From contig CM070501.1 of the NCBI GenBank assembly GCA_036346375.1, forward strand, positions 35,422,539-35,486,538: 64,000 nt of DNA. The letters are read 5' to 3'. Within the stretch, counting starts at the first letter, position 1. Each line of letters starts with the position of its first letter. The notes under the pieces are model-generated. The model was not told the DNA's origin. It saw nothing but the letters and a program-made list of their open reading frames with translations, and did not search any database. The stretch is from Guadua angustifolia. Taxonomy: Eukaryota > Streptophyta > Magnoliopsida > Poales > Poaceae. A program made the position numbers and the translations under genes. Below are positions 1-11,220 of this stretch, piece after piece.

Positions 1-1337
1 TGGAAATCAAATTTCTTATTTTATTTTATTTTTATTCCAAATTTCAGTTATTTTTGTATTGTATATAACACAAACTCTTGTATTGTACATGACACCAACT
101 GTTGTATTGATTGTACGTCACATAAACTTTTCCTTTTAATCTAGACCGTTATAATCTGGACCCACCATGATCAACAGTGTAGATCTTTATTTTTTTCCTT
201 CAATTAATGTGTGAATTTCTAGCCATGAGAGCGAGTGTAGTGGTTTTTTTTGCATCTGCTTTAATATTATAATAGATAGAAAAAAGAAAAAGGGGCAAAA
301 CAGTCAGCAATTCCTGATTTAATTGAGCCGTCAAATCATGTTATAAACTTATGAAAATTTTTGTGTGAGGTTCTGAGGCAATGTTAATGATGCTGTAAAA
401 TTTTCAGATGATGATTAGATCTATGGATTTTTGTAAATTTTTGATAGTGCAACTGTCTTTATATATGCTCTTTTGTTTTTGATTTTCTAGGGGCACTAAA
501 TGAAGTTTAATATTTATGAAAATTTTATGATATGATCCTTGGGCATTGTTTATGACACCATTAAAATTTCAGAGCATGATCAAGCTTGTAAATTTCTGTT
601 CTTTTTCATTAATTGCTGTTTTTGATTTTCCATAATCACTAGATGATTTCAAAAATTATTGAAATTTCTATGAAGTGTTTTATAGATTAATTGGGATTTA
701 TTCAGATTTTCTGCAATTTTTTCCAATTTTCCTTGAGCGTGTCGATTTTCGATGTAAACCAGTCGAAAATCGGTCAGTTTTTGTTTTTTTCACCGCTTTT
801 TGACCGCCGAATTCAAAAAGTTTGACTTTTCAATTCGTTTGGTTTCTACCGATTTTTGTCGAAAATCGGTACCAACGGGGTGGCGATTTTCCAACTCGGT
901 TCGGTAATATAAACCTTGGTTTGAATAAAGTGGTTAATTAAGCTTGATAAAGGGTTTAGTACTACATTAGTTTATATGCATATTTAATAGGGCTATTTCA
1001 GGAACAATACAACTCTGTTACTTGGAATGGTTACATCATTCCTTGATCTTGATCAAATCAGGGGTCCTGAATTCTTGATCTCTGGGTACAGTATCCCCAT
1101 TAGTGTACATGCACAGTATCCTCCATTAGTAGTACCTGCGAAGTGAGTGGGTTCATGAGCCTCTGTAGTACAAGTGAGATATTCCTGCTCGAGGGACCAG
1201 TTTTCCTTTTTGTTAAAAAAAAAGACCATTTGTTCATTGGCTATTATTTTTATCAACTAAATGTGCTCACTGTTACTGAATCAATGAATGTAATTCGTGA
1301 GTTCTGAAAACTACACTGTTTCTTGTTGGCATTGCAG
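1..1337 (+). other. Intron of the Rboh gene, left end outside the window
   Basis: AT-rich sequence that ends in a clean acceptor (TTGGCATTGCAG) directly before the first Rboh exon. No coding similarity was seen on either strand. Bases about 470-620 resemble the foldback MITE at 5419-6037: both contain an AATGAAGTT block followed by an AGAGCATGAT(C/T)AAGCTTGTA block, so a partial relative of that element probably sits here. A small inverted repeat around CGATTTT / AAAATCG motifs lies at about 735-870. If this is one intron, it exceeds 1.3 kb and separates the EF-hand half from the catalytic half of the gene. Confidence 0.6.
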
Positions 1338-4300
1338 CTGTGGCAATTGGAGACACTTTTATTGCAGAAGGACACCTACATGAACTACAGTCAGGCTTTA
1401 AGTTACACAAGCCAAGCACTGAGCCAGAACCTGGCAGGGCTAAGAAAGAAGAGTCCAATTCGCAAAATAATCACCACTTTGAGCTACTACTTAGAGGACA
1501 ATTGGAAACGTTTATGGGTGCTTGCATTGTGGATTGGGATAATGGCTGGACTGTTCACCTGGAAGTTCATGCAGTATCGCAACCGGTATGTCTTTAATGT
1601 GATGGGCTACTGTGTCACAACCGCAAAAGGCGCTGCTGAAACCTTGAAGCTGAATATGGCGATTATCCTCCTGCCAGTGTGCCGTAACACTATTACCTGG
1701 TTGCGGAGTACAAGGGCTGCACGGGCATTACCATTTGATGACAACATCAACTTCCACAAGGTTAGTCTTTAGCATGTCATTGCCTTCTCTTCTCCACTAA
1801 AATATAGACTTTCGTAGTCCAGTGATCTTAGTACTTAAATCAATGAATTTAGGCCCTGAAAAATGTGACTGCACACTTGCATCATCTGTGCATGTAGAGG
1901 TAGGCTGTCAGATTTGATTTGATTGGGAGGTTGATTTGCCACATGTCTCCAGCAGCATAAAGGGGATTCAGGTGTTAACATATTTTAATTGTTGTATGTA
2001 CCGCTTTCAGAATATCTGTCTAAAAGCATATCTTGCATTATACTAAAGTATTAGGGTTTTTAAGGTTCATATGGGAATAGTGGATTAGAAAGTTGACCAA
2101 ATACTTCAAGTTTAGACGTGGGAATGGGTGTGACGCGGTGTATGGAATATTGTTGCCACTTGCCAATTTGGCCAACTCAAAACCAATAACAAGAACTTGT
2201 GTTTTTTGTTGTAACGGCAGACTATTGCAGCAGCAATTGTGGTTGGTATAATCCTCCATGCAGGGAACCACCTTGTATGCGATTTTCCACGGCTTATACG
2301 TTCATCAGATGAGAAGTATGCTCCTTTGGGAAAGTATTTTGGGGAAAAAAAGCCGACATATGTTACATTGGTCAAAGGAGTGGAGGGCATCACTGGGGTA
2401 GTCATGGTTGTGTGCATGATAATTGCTTTTACTTTAGCAACCCGGTGGTTCCGCCGTAGCCTGGTGAAGCTTCCAAGGCCATTCGACAAACTGACTGGCT
2501 TCAATGCTTTTTGGTACTCCCATCATTTGTTCATCATTGTGTACCTGGCACTCATTGTTCATGGCGAGTGGCTGTACCTCATTCATGTCTGGTACAGAAA
2601 AACGGTGAGATATTTGATGTATTTGTTTACATTCTTTGTTCCTGAAACGAGTTGGATTCATAAGATTCTTATATATTTTTTCCCTTTGTAGACATGGATG
2701 TATCTTGCAGTGCCTGTTTGCTTGTATGTAGGGGAGAGGATTCTAAGGTTCTTCAGGTCTGGCAGTTATTCTGTCCGGCTCTTGAAGGTCAATCCAAAGA
2801 CATTAATAACTTGAGCATAGATTCTATGTGCCTTGTTCTAATTCGGTACCCTTTCTTTACAGGTGGCCATATATCCTGGTAATGTGTTGACGTTGCAAAT
2901 GTCCAAGCCTCCCACATTCCGTTACAAGAGCGGACAATATATGTTTGTTCAATGTCCAGCAGTGTCGTCCTTTGAATGGTACATTGGTACTTGTGGCTCT
3001 CAAGTTTAATCGAATTATGAACTTTTAGGATAAATAACACTGAATATCTTGTACACTTTACATCTTAAAATGTGGACTCAGTGCAACCCATTGAACTTTG
3101 AACACTTCTTTGTCTCTTGCAGGCACCCCTTCTCAATTACTTCAGCACCTGGGGATGACTATCTCAGCATTCATGTTCGACAACTTGGTGACTGGACAAG
3201 AGAGCTCAAGAGAGTATTTGCCGCAGCATGCGAGCCCCCAGTCGGTGGTAAAAGCGGCCTTCTTAGAGCAGATGAGACAACTAAGAAAGCGTATGAACAC
3301 CCCCTGAGTTTAGCAGTTAACTTTGTGCTTTGTGGACACTTCATAATTAATAATATTGTCTTTTGGCAATGCAGCCTACCCAAGCTTCTGATCGATGGAC
3401 CTTATGGTTCTCCTGCTCAAGATTACAGCAAGTATGATGTTTTACTACTTGTTGGATTAGGAATTGGTGCAACACCCTTTATCAGCATATTGAAAGATCT
3501 GCTCAACAACATCATCAAAATGGAGGAAGAGGAGGTATGTTATACAATCCTGTATTTTCAGTCATCATGTTTGCAGTCGTGTAAGTGAAATAGTATTATC
3601 ATTCTTATTTTCTTTGTATAGTTTAGTTTGCACTCACAAGTCTATATTTTTCTCTGTATTTGCAGGATGCTTCTACTGATCTTTATCCACCAGTCAGTCG
3701 GAATAAGCCACATGTTGATCTGGACACACTTATGAGGATTACCTCAAGATCAAAGAGGGTCTTAAAGACCACAAATGCGTACTTTTATTGGGTAACACGT
3801 GAGCAAGGCTCTTTTGATTGGTTCAAAGGAGTCATGAATGAGATTGCTGAGTTGGATCAAAGGGTGAGTATATCAAGTGATTGCTAGTTCTGTTTGCAGT
3901 GCAATCTGTTATCTTCAGAATTTCGCAATATGTTCCTTTGTGAAGTTGTACTTACAGTTACCTTTGATCCATGCTAGAATATCATTGAGATGCACAATTA
4001 CCTCACAAGCGTTTATGAGGAAGGGGATGCTCGGTCAGCACTCATCACTATGCTCCAAGCTCTGAACCATGCAAAGAATGGTGTTGACATTGTATCTGGA
4101 ACTAGAGTAAGTACTGATAAGACTACTAACAGCTCCAGTTAGGCTGTAAAGTAAGTTTTTACCTCACTATTTATTAGCATAGAGGGTTTAAAAAATGCAC
4201 ATTTACCTTGTCCAATATGCAGCTAATACTTCCATTTGACTATTAGTGCACTCATTTTGCAGGTTCGGACACATTTTGCAAGACCAAATTGGAAAAAGGT

Positions 4301-4763
4301 CCTATCTAAAATTGTCTCCAAGCATCCATATGCCAAGATAGGTTAGTCTACATATTACAAGTCTAACTAAACTTTATTTTGATTTCTTTTAGTCATGGAC
4401 ATTCTTGTTAACAAGAACTTCTCTCTACCCTTTTCAAAAGTTATCGCTGTATGCCTGTCCTATTATATGCACAAACTAGTACATAAAAATGCAAAACTTT
4501 CAATGAGATATCTATGAAAAGTAGGAGAGGAGAAAATTTGAAATTCCACACCATTCACTCTTTCAGCTTTGGCACATAGATGAGCAAAACTGCAAAGAAG
4601 ACCCCAGCTCGGGTTGAGTTAGTAAAGATGATAATCATTTTTGTTGCACACAGGTGTATTCTACTGTGGAGCTCCAGTCCTGGCACAAGAACTTAGCAAG
4701 CTTTGCCACGAATTCAATGGGAAATGCACCACAAAATTCGAGTTCCACAAGGAGCATTTCTGA
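1338..4763 (+). CDS. RBOH: Respiratory burst oxidase homolog (plant NADPH oxidase), 3' ten exons, RbohF/OsRbohA clade
   Basis: Plasma-membrane enzyme that passes electrons from NADPH through FAD and two hemes to O2, making apoplastic superoxide for defence and signalling. Ten exons join in frame with GT-AG introns: 1338-1760, 2221-2604, 2692-2787, 2863-2978, 3123-3290, 3375-3534, 3666-3863, 3978-4106, 4263-4341 and 4654-4763. They total 1863 nt, or 620 residues plus TGA. Visible in order: LWQLETLLLQKDTYMNYSQA, the ferric-reductase membrane domain with heme-ligand histidines (LHAGNHL, FWYSHHLF, IVHG), the FAD motif HPFSITSAP (~residue 341), NADPH-site motifs LIDGPYGSPAQDY and GLGIGATPF (~422), and the end FEFHKEHF. 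Plant Rbohs are usually about 900-950 residues, so the N-terminal EF-hand region (~300 residues) lies left of the window. No stop or frameshift was seen; the gene looks functional. RbohF-clade placement rests on remembered family sequences. Confidence 0.95.
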
Positions 4764-5418
4764 AATCAAGTAAATACTTGACGGAAAACAAGGATATATT
4801 ATGTTATGTGTACAACATTTTTGTCTATTCTTCTTTATAAAGGACAGGAGAGAGCCAGTGGAGAAGCAATCAAGCTACCGTCCTACATTTCTTGTTGGAC
4901 AGTACTCCCAAATGAAATAAGAGCACCAACAAGAGGGATTTTGGGGAATCATGGACCTGCCACTGCGAGGAGATTCCTCCCAGAAGGTTTGGAATGTACA
5001 GAGCCCACCTGAAGACTTGTGCTTCTCCTGAGTTTAGTGAGTTTAGTTGGGATTATAAGTAAGATGATATATATAGGATATAGGAAGGGAATTACGAGCC
5101 ACAAAGCTAATTAGCTGTATATTTTTCATGCAGCTGAGTGCCTGACTAAGGCCAAAAGCACGTTTCATGTTTGTATCTACATATAGAAAACGAGGAAAAA
5201 AAATGAAAGAGAAAAGGTATTCTCGATTTGAGTGTTTGTAATTTGTAATTATACAGTACAGTGGTAGTGATTGTTTACAACAGGCTGGGCTCACCAACCA
5301 CATTCAGGTATGTTCCATTGTTGTGACTCGTGAGTTGGTGATCGAGAAAGAAAAAAACAAGATGTAATTTTTGCCCCCTTAACAATTTTACATACACAAG
5401 TGCTGTATTTATAATTGA
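4764..5418 (+). other. Rboh 3' UTR and downstream flank
   Basis: Directly follows the TGA. The AT-rich sequence to about 5300 is the likely 3' UTR; short ORFs here show no recognisable product. The poly(A) site cannot be fixed from sequence. The stretch ends at the left inverted repeat of the MITE at 5419. Confidence 0.5.
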
Positions 5419-6037
5419 GAAAATTTTGCTAGTGCCATTGAAAAAGTGTGCAATTTTGGTTTTAACACTAGTCTTTTCATTGTTTCATTTCTGCCATTAC
5501 TGTTTTCACTTTTCTCCTTTTGTCATTTCTATTAGTACCGTCAGTTCACTGTTAGTTGACCGTCACTCGAAATTATTTCTTCTGTTTTTGATTTTTTAAA
5601 GATAACAAATGAAGTTCACTTCTTTTGAAAAATTTTCTATATGATTCTAGACTGTTAAAGATGGTACCATAATTTTTTCCAGAGCATGATTAAGCTTGTA
5701 TATTTTTATAAAAATCTAGAGCTAGAGCTGAATGACTTCATTTTTATAAAAATGTCTAAGTTTGATCGTACTTTGAGAAATTTATGGTACCATCTTTAAT
5801 AATCTAGAATCATACGGAAAATTTTTCAAAAGTATTAAACTTCCTCTGTTATTTTTTTAAAAACAAAAACAGAAGGAACAATTCCGATTAACGGTCAACT
5901 CACAGTCAACTATCGGTTAACTGATGAAAATAGCAAAAGGAGGAAGAAAAGCACAGACTAGTGCAAAAATTAAATGGGAAAAGGAGTAGTGGTAGAAGCG
6001 AAATTATGCATTTTTCAGTGGCACCAGAAAAATTTTC
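5419..6037. mobile_element. Foldback MITE, about 619 bp
   Basis: The ends are inverted repeats. The left end reads GAAAATTTTGCTAGTGCCA; the right end, reverse-complemented, reads GAAAATTTTTCTGGTGCCA. The whole element folds on itself: the blocks around 5580-5600 and 5625-5670 reappear inverted at about 5860-5880 and 5780-5830. There is no coding potential. A short flanking match (ATTGA left, ATTGG right) may be a target duplication but is weak. It lies about 0.7 kb downstream of the Rboh stop. Superfamily not assigned. Confidence 0.7.
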
Positions 6038-7066
6038 ATTGGCCAATGGCAAACGCTTCGGTTGATGAATTGCTGTCGATCTACAAAATAAATGTGGAAA
6101 ATTCAACATTTTATGGCATATACAATAAGGCCACCCTAACTTACCATTAGAATATTCATATCAGCTTTGTCCTATGTGATAGAGTGAGAAAAAAGAAGAG
6201 AGAAGAAAGCTGATTTTTATTTAGTAGTAAATATTGCACGAGAGTATAGATAGATTAGTTATATACAAAAGAGAAGAGATAGTTAATGCACAGCATCTAG
6301 AGCTAACTTTTAAAGATAGCTATTGTATAAACCGGCTTTAGTGCTTACTCTACGTGATATGAATAAGAGATGGAGTAAGCAGCTAACTTTGTTATTGCAC
6401 TTACTCCTAGATCAAGTAGAGAAGACAACTGTTTAGACAGGTTTAAACCTTCTCCCAAGAGAATAAATGCTCTACTGTTTGTGTTCTTGTATTTGATTAT
6501 AATGAGATGGCTAAAGTTATAAGCCGTACAATGCCTTGCGATCTCTCCTTTCTGTCAGTCTGATGTCTTCTTTTTAAAAGGGGTGGCACTTAGGAGAGTT
6601 TTCAGAACTTGCCACCTTTAAAATTCGTTTTTTCGGTATTTAACACTCTGGTTCACTGTCATAAACTCAGATGGACCCACATGTCATACATAGAAGCTGA
6701 AAGGCACACGAATTGGGTGTCATTTTCTGAAATTTCACTGGCACTTAGTGTATATGAAAAGACGCTAGTTAGAACAAGAACTGCACTTGAGGAGAGGTTC
6801 TTGTCAATCAGATGTTGTTCTGGCATGGTTATCTCTACTAATATAAATTTGCAGTTGTTGGCAGCGGTCCGTTCTTCCTAGCTCTCTATATCTCCAATAA
6901 TGGTCAGTCATTATAGCTAATTATTCTTTCCTGATTTACAGCCAGCCATATCTCTCTAAATATGGCTGATTATTATAACAAAATCCCTGATTATTGCTGG
7001 TAATTACTAGCCGGTCAATAATTCCTTTTGTACTCTATATATGCTATACAGTTTTCACAGAATCAA
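6038..7066. other. Intergenic, no gene recognised
   Basis: AT-rich sequence without convincing coding regions; a 90-codon ORF at 6609-6881 (+) resembles nothing I know. Short inverted motifs at about 6905-6975 (AGCTAATTATT; GCCAGCCATATCTC and ATATGGCTGATTATTAT) suggest MITE debris. The right end abuts the ABCC fragment, and the 5' end of a Helitron carrying that fragment would be expected near here. Confidence 0.5.
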
Positions 7067-7960
7067 TTAAGGGAATTCATTCAAGATCTCCCATATCGTG
7101 CCGCCGTGGCGAATGAACTCGACGAACTGATCAATAAGTGATGGACCGACGTACATGGTTGCGAGGCACAGGAGGCCGAGCGTCGCGGTCAGTAGTAACT
7201 GCCAGAGCGCGACGCCCACCAGATGCCATGACCCCAGCGCCGGCCAGTTGGACGTGAACAAAGCGTTCGACGCTTCGGCGCGGTTGCCCGGCGACACCGG
7301 TGAGACGTTGTTAGCGGTGAGAGTCATTGGCATACTCCTTGGAGATAAACGGGTTGATTCAGTTGAACATCGCGAGAGAGAGAGGAACAACGTGGCGGCG
7401 CACGGCGTGGCGAGCTCCTCGGCGCTGGTGTTTTCTGGTTCACCTTCATGGGCTCCAGCGTCAGCCGGTGAAGTCAATGATGGCTAGGTACGCCAGACTG
7501 CCAGAGGCATGGAGACGAGTAGGCTGGCAAAGGCGAGAGGGTCATCTGGGAAGAGCAGCGAACCGTCGGCGCAGCGGACCACCACCGAAACGGAGAAGAG
7601 CGCGGCGCCGAGGGCGGTGGCAATCTAGAAGACACGAAGGTACAAAGGCTGGGTGGCAGCGGTGGCCCCTTTCTCCGAGGCGACTGACCACGCGGCCATA
7701 GCGTGCGCAACGAAGTGGGCGGCCAGGAAAGCGGACTCCATAGCGCGCTATGGCGTGCTCAGCAGGAGGAAGAACGCGAGCGCGAGGAGGACGGCAGACG
7801 CCGCAGCGAGGACGGCAGACGCCCGGCGCTCTGCGTGGCGCCGATGGTCCGAATAGCGATGGTTTCGGCGGCGCCTTGCGTGCTCGTGAAACCCTTGTGT
7901 CGCCCCTGCGAAGGCGATGGATGACGAGGACAAGCGAGGCAACGAGAAAGACGAGGACAA
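7067..7960 (-). pseudogene. ABCC (MRP-type) ABC transporter N-terminal fragment, broken
   Basis: Read on the minus strand, the region carries pieces typical of plant MRP/ABCC transporters from TMD0 into the first membrane domain: LALAFFLLL, ESAFLAAHFVAHAMAAWSVA, LRVF followed by IATALGAALFS, LLFPDDPLAFASLLVSMPLA, INPFISKEYAND, PVSPGNRAEASNALF and YVGPSLIDQFVEFIRHGGT. It is not functional: stop codons replace conserved tryptophans (LRVF-stop-IATALG and FN-stop-INPFIS), the frame shifts between blocks, and the similarity ends at 7067 well before any nucleotide-binding domain. Its GC content is much higher than the flanks. A Helitron-like 3' end at 8213 suggests capture by a transposon; direct decay of a resident gene is the alternative. 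The family call rests on remembered sequences. Confidence 0.7.
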
Positions 7961-8184
7961 AGAAGAGGAACGTGAGCTGGTAATATAAATTGTAAAAGGG
8001 ATAAAAACGATTGATTGATTTTTGAGGTTGGTAATATATATTGCTACGTACAATATATTTGGTTTTAATTCATACCAGAGAAAAAACTATAAAAACTTTT
8101 GTAATCGGGAGAAATAGATGTTTGATCTTGTAGCATAATTTTCTTTTATTGTTCGACCTTTATGTTTCGTTACCAATTTTATTT

Positions 8185-8213
8185 TTCGTAGCAACACACG
8201 GGTATTGATCTAG
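8185..8213. mobile_element. Helitron-like 3' terminus
   Basis: The sequence CGTAGCAACACACGGG followed by TATTGATCTAG and then T matches the 3' ends of many grass Helitrons: a GC-rich short palindrome about 10 bp before a terminal CTAG, inserted ahead of T. The hairpin is degenerate (CGT/ACG). The matching 5' TC terminus was not fixed; TCTATATATGCTATACAG at about 7034 is one candidate, but it is not preceded by A. If correct, the unit would carry the ABCC fragment at 7067-7960. Confidence 0.45.
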
Positions 8214-8530
8214 TCATAACGATATTGTCAGATATAGAGGAAAAAGACATGTTATGTGAGTGGTACAAGGGTGTATGTTTCCCTCATCAACCATGTGATG
8301 GATGCTCCAAGAGTGGGTGCTCCTTTTCAAAAAAAAAAAGAGTGGGTGCTCGACAGGTAATGTGATAATGTCCTATCGTTCTGAAAAGTCACGTGTATGG
8401 CTTGCGTTGCGTTACAATTGAGGCCGCGGATACTATAGTATACGGCGCCGTGTTCGGTGGCACTCCTGCTCACACTCCCACTCCACCTCTGTCGAGTTCT
8501 TTCCATTTGTTCTCTTGCGAGAACTTGGCC
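8214..8530 (+). promoter_or_regulatory. Presumed promoter and 5' UTR of the UGT at 8531
   Basis: A TATA-like TATAGTAT at 8434-8441 lies about 90 bp before the ATG, followed by a C/T-rich leader (cactcccactccacctctg) typical of grass 5' UTRs. The ATG context is GGCCATGGCG, a strong Kozak. An oligo-A run at 8330-8339 lies upstream. Positional inference only; no known cis element was recognised with certainty. Confidence 0.35.
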
Positions 8531-9952
8531 ATGGCGGACAAGAAGACGGTGGTCCTCTACCCTTCCCTGGGCGTGGGCCATCTGAACCCCATGGTGCAGC
8601 TCGCCAAGGCCTTCCTCCACCGCGGCGTCGCCGTCACCATCGCCGTCGTCGATCCGCCCGACAAGGACCCCGTGCTGGCCGATGCAGTCGCCCGCCTCGG
8701 CGCCGCCTATCCCTCCATCAGAGTGTGCCTCCTCCCCATCCCGCCCAGCGCCAAAAAGCAGTATGCCCACCCTGTCATGCGCAACCTGGACGAGCTCCGC
8801 CTCGCGAATCCTGTGCTCCGGGAGTTCCTGCGCTCACTCCCTGCCGTCGACGCCCTCGTGGTCGACATGTTCTGCACTGACGCGCTCGACGTCGCTGCTG
8901 AGCTCCCCGTCCCCGCTTACATCTTCTACCCGTCTGCGGCCGGCGACCTCGCGGTCTACCTCCAGGTTCCTGACTGCTGCCGCGCGGCTGCATCCTCGTT
9001 TAAGGATATGGGCAAGACGGCGCTGCACTTCTCTGGCGTGCCGCCGGTTCGAGCGCTGGATATGCCGGACACCATGCAAGACCGAGAGGGCGACGTGTGC
9101 AGGACCCGTCTGCAGCAGCTTGCGCGGATGCCGGAACCGAGAGGCATTCTAGTGAACAGCTTCGACTGGTTGGAGGCGAGGGCCCTGAAAGCGCTCCGCG
9201 ATGGCCTCTGCGTGCCCGGCAACCGTTCCACGCCACAAATCTACTGCATCGGGCCACTGGTCGACGGCGGCGAGACCAGGGAAAGCGGCGAGAGACACGC
9301 GTGCCTCGAGTGGCTGGACATGCAGCCGAAGCAGAGCGTGGTGTTCCTCTGCTTCGGGAGCAGGGGCGCCTTTTCGGCGGCGCAACTGAGAGCGACGGCT
9401 CGCGGGTTAGAGAACTCCGGGCACAGGTTTCTGTGGGCTGTGCGGAGCCCACGCGAGGAGCAGAGCAAGTTTCCCGAGCCGGACTTGGAGGTGTTGCTTA
9501 CGGATGGGTTCTTTGAGAGAACCAGAGACAGGGGCTTGGTTCTAAAGAACTGGGCGCCGCAAGCAGAGGTGGTGCGGCACGAGGCGGTGGGAGCGTTCGT
9601 GACGCACTGCGGGTGGAACTCCGCGCTGGAGGCGATCATGTCCGGCGTGCCGATGATCTGCTGGCCGCTGTACGCGGAGCAGAGGCTGAACAAGGTGCAT
9701 ATGGTGGAGGAGATGAAGGTTGGGGTGGTGGTGGAGGGCTACGACGAGGAGCTGGTGAAGGCTGAGGAGGTGGAGGCCAAGGTGAGGCTGGTAATGGAGT
9801 CCGTGGAAGGGAGAAAGCTTAGAGAGAGGATGGCCATGGCGAAGGAGATGGCTGCTGCCGCCATCAAGGAAGGTGGGTCGTCTGACGTGGCAGTTGGCGC
9901 GTTCTTGAGGGATTTGGAAAATATCATCTTGGAGAAAGGCCAACGCAGGTGA
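8531..9952 (+). CDS. UDP-glycosyltransferase, family 1, group E (UGT88-like), intact
   Basis: Cytosolic GT1 enzyme that transfers a sugar, probably glucose, from a UDP-sugar to a small acceptor such as a phenolic. Single exon, 473 residues, the usual length. Start chosen at ATG 8531 (MADKKTVVLYP): it has a Kozak context and fits the family N-terminus, whereas the open frame runs 46 codons further upstream without similarity. The catalytic pair is visible as His17 (GVGHLNP) and Asp112 (VVDMF). The 44-residue PSPG box spans residues 341-384, from WAPQAEV through HCGWNS to YAEQ; the closing Gln usually goes with UDP-glucose. The third codon position is very GC-rich, as in many grass genes. Acceptor not predictable. 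It faces the second UGT tail to tail across 8.4 kb. Confidence 0.95.
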   Translation: MADKKTVVLYPSLGVGHLNPMVQLAKAFLHRGVAVTIAVVDPPDKDPVLADAVARLGAAYPSIRVCLLPIPPSAKKQYAHPVMRNLDELRLANPVLREFLRSLPAVDALVVDMFCTDALDVAAELPVPAYIFYPSAAGDLAVYLQVPDCCRAAASSFKDMGKTALHFSGVPPVRALDMPDTMQDREGDVCRTRLQQLARMPEPRGILVNSFDWLEARALKALRDGLCVPGNRSTPQIYCIGPLVDGGETRESGERHACLEWLDMQPKQSVVFLCFGSRGAFSAAQLRATARGLENSGHRFLWAVRSPREEQSKFPEPDLEVLLTDGFFERTRDRGLVLKNWAPQAEVVRHEAVGAFVTHCGWNSALEAIMSGVPMICWPLYAEQRLNKVHMVEEMKVGVVVEGYDEELVKAEEVEAKVRLVMESVEGRKLRERMAMAKEMAAAAIKEGGSSDVAVGAFLRDLENIILEKGQRR

Positions 9953-10270
9953 TCATACGATCAGTAATGTGATAGGACTCCAAGATGGTGGAGACAGAAT
10001 AAGGATGCTATTCAATTAGTATTCAGTTAGATGGCAATGCAGGATGCACTGTGCTGTATGGGAAATTTTAGTCCGTCTGCTGCCTTTGTTCTTAGCTCAG
10101 CATTTGTTATTATAGTGAGCCATCGTATCGTCTTCCTTGTAATCGTAACGCCGCCCATGCCATATCTCTTGCCTCTGAAAGCACACTTCGTAAGGTAACA
10201 TGACATTTGGCGAGTTTTAGAGCGACTTGGGTACGACCAACTTACAAAAGTGATCGAGACATGCCATGGA
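9953..10270 (+). other. UGT 3' UTR and flank
   Basis: Follows the TGA of the first UGT. GAATAAGGATG at about 9997 could serve as a poly(A) signal. No other feature was recognised before the MITE. Confidence 0.4.
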
Positions 10271-10378
10271 CAGGGCGGATCTATAGATCATTTCATTATA
10301 CCGTTAGATTTATATGTGATTTTGGTAAAATCATTGGGGTCATTTGACCCCACTAATTGTATGCTAGATCCGCCCCTG
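10271..10378. mobile_element. hAT-type MITE, 108 bp, with 8-bp target duplication
   Basis: Terminal inverted repeats CAGGG-CGGATCTA on the left and TAGATCCGCCCCTG on the right. Both sides carry the identical octamer GCCATGGA (10263-10270 and 10379-10386), the 8-bp duplication expected of hAT elements. The interior is AT-rich and noncoding. The CAGGGGCGGATCTA terminus is common among grass hAT MITEs. Confidence 0.88.
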
Positions 10379-10386
10379 GCCATGGA

Positions 10387-10759
10387 CACACCTGGGATCT
10401 TTGTATACCGTGGTAACAAAACTCAACGGGATAATGATGAATCGTCCAATCCGATTTGATCAAACGACCTAGGCATGTCGCGCAAGCCTTTGTTGTTGAG
10501 CACGCTGAGCCCATCACTGTCATCCTCCCCTAGCGCACGGCGAGTCGATGTCCTACACCATGCACGTGGGCCAATGGACGTCTTCCTCTATGCGCGCGAG
10601 ACGGCCTATCGCTCGGCCTCGTCGACGTTCTCCTCCGCAAGCAGGGGTGTCAGTCATCATGCTGAAGGTTCTATCAAATCCTTCATGTCTCACTCAACAA
10701 ACAGAAGCATATCAAAGCTACACGTTTAAGAAGGTTTTTAACTTGTAAGTTATAGAACT
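10387..10759. other. Intergenic, unrecognised
   Basis: An 84-codon open frame at 10475-10729 (+) is serine-rich (MSRKPLLLSTLSPSLSSSPS) and of higher GC than its flanks. No family is recognised, and a second open frame overlaps it, so coding is doubtful. Confidence 0.3.
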
Positions 10760-11220
10760 CAGAGGTTGAAACAAATAAAAAATTCAAGTTTTATGCAAGT
10801 TTCAAACCAAAAGGACCATGCGGGTTTTCGGGTTTCAATGCCTCAAGTTTCAGCGAAGTTTCAAGTCTCAAAGAAGATTCATGTTCCCACTGGGTTTCAA
10901 GTTTCATTGAAGTTTCAAGTCTCAAAAAGAAGTTCCATGTTCCAACTAAGTTTCAAGGTTAAGAAAGTAAAATTCAATCAAGTTTCAAAAGAAGTCCCAG
11001 ACAAATTTCACTGTGTTTTAAAAGAAAAATTCAAGCAAGTTTCATGATTCGAAAAGCAAAATTCAAGCACCTTTCACCAAGTTCCAGCAAGTTTCACATT
11101 TAAAATTCAAAATTAAATTAGGTGTCACGAAGTTCCAGCATGTTCCTTGTTTCAAATTAAAAATTAAAGCATGTTACACCAAGTTTCAACAAGTTTTATG
11201 TTTCAAAGGCAAAACTGATG
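10760..11220. repeat. Degenerate CAAGTTTCAA-rich cryptic repeat
   Basis: The decamer-like motif (G/C)AAGTTTCA(A/C), often preceded by AAATTC, recurs more than fifteen times at irregular spacing over about 460 bp. A 93-codon frame at 10766-11047 (+) therefore shows a repeating FQVS / KFQVS pattern. I read it as a decayed low-order tandem repeat rather than a gene, since the motif continues past the stop in other frames. Confidence 0.6.

Noticed and set aside
8393..8530. 46-codon upstream extension of the first UGT
   Set aside because: It has no similarity to UGT N-termini, overlaps a TATA-like site and leader, and the ATG at 8531 has the strong context and family start.
8327..9943. Long minus-strand and alternate-phase frames over the first UGT (for example 9241-9693 and 9000-9452)
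   Set aside because: Shadows produced by very high third-position GC.
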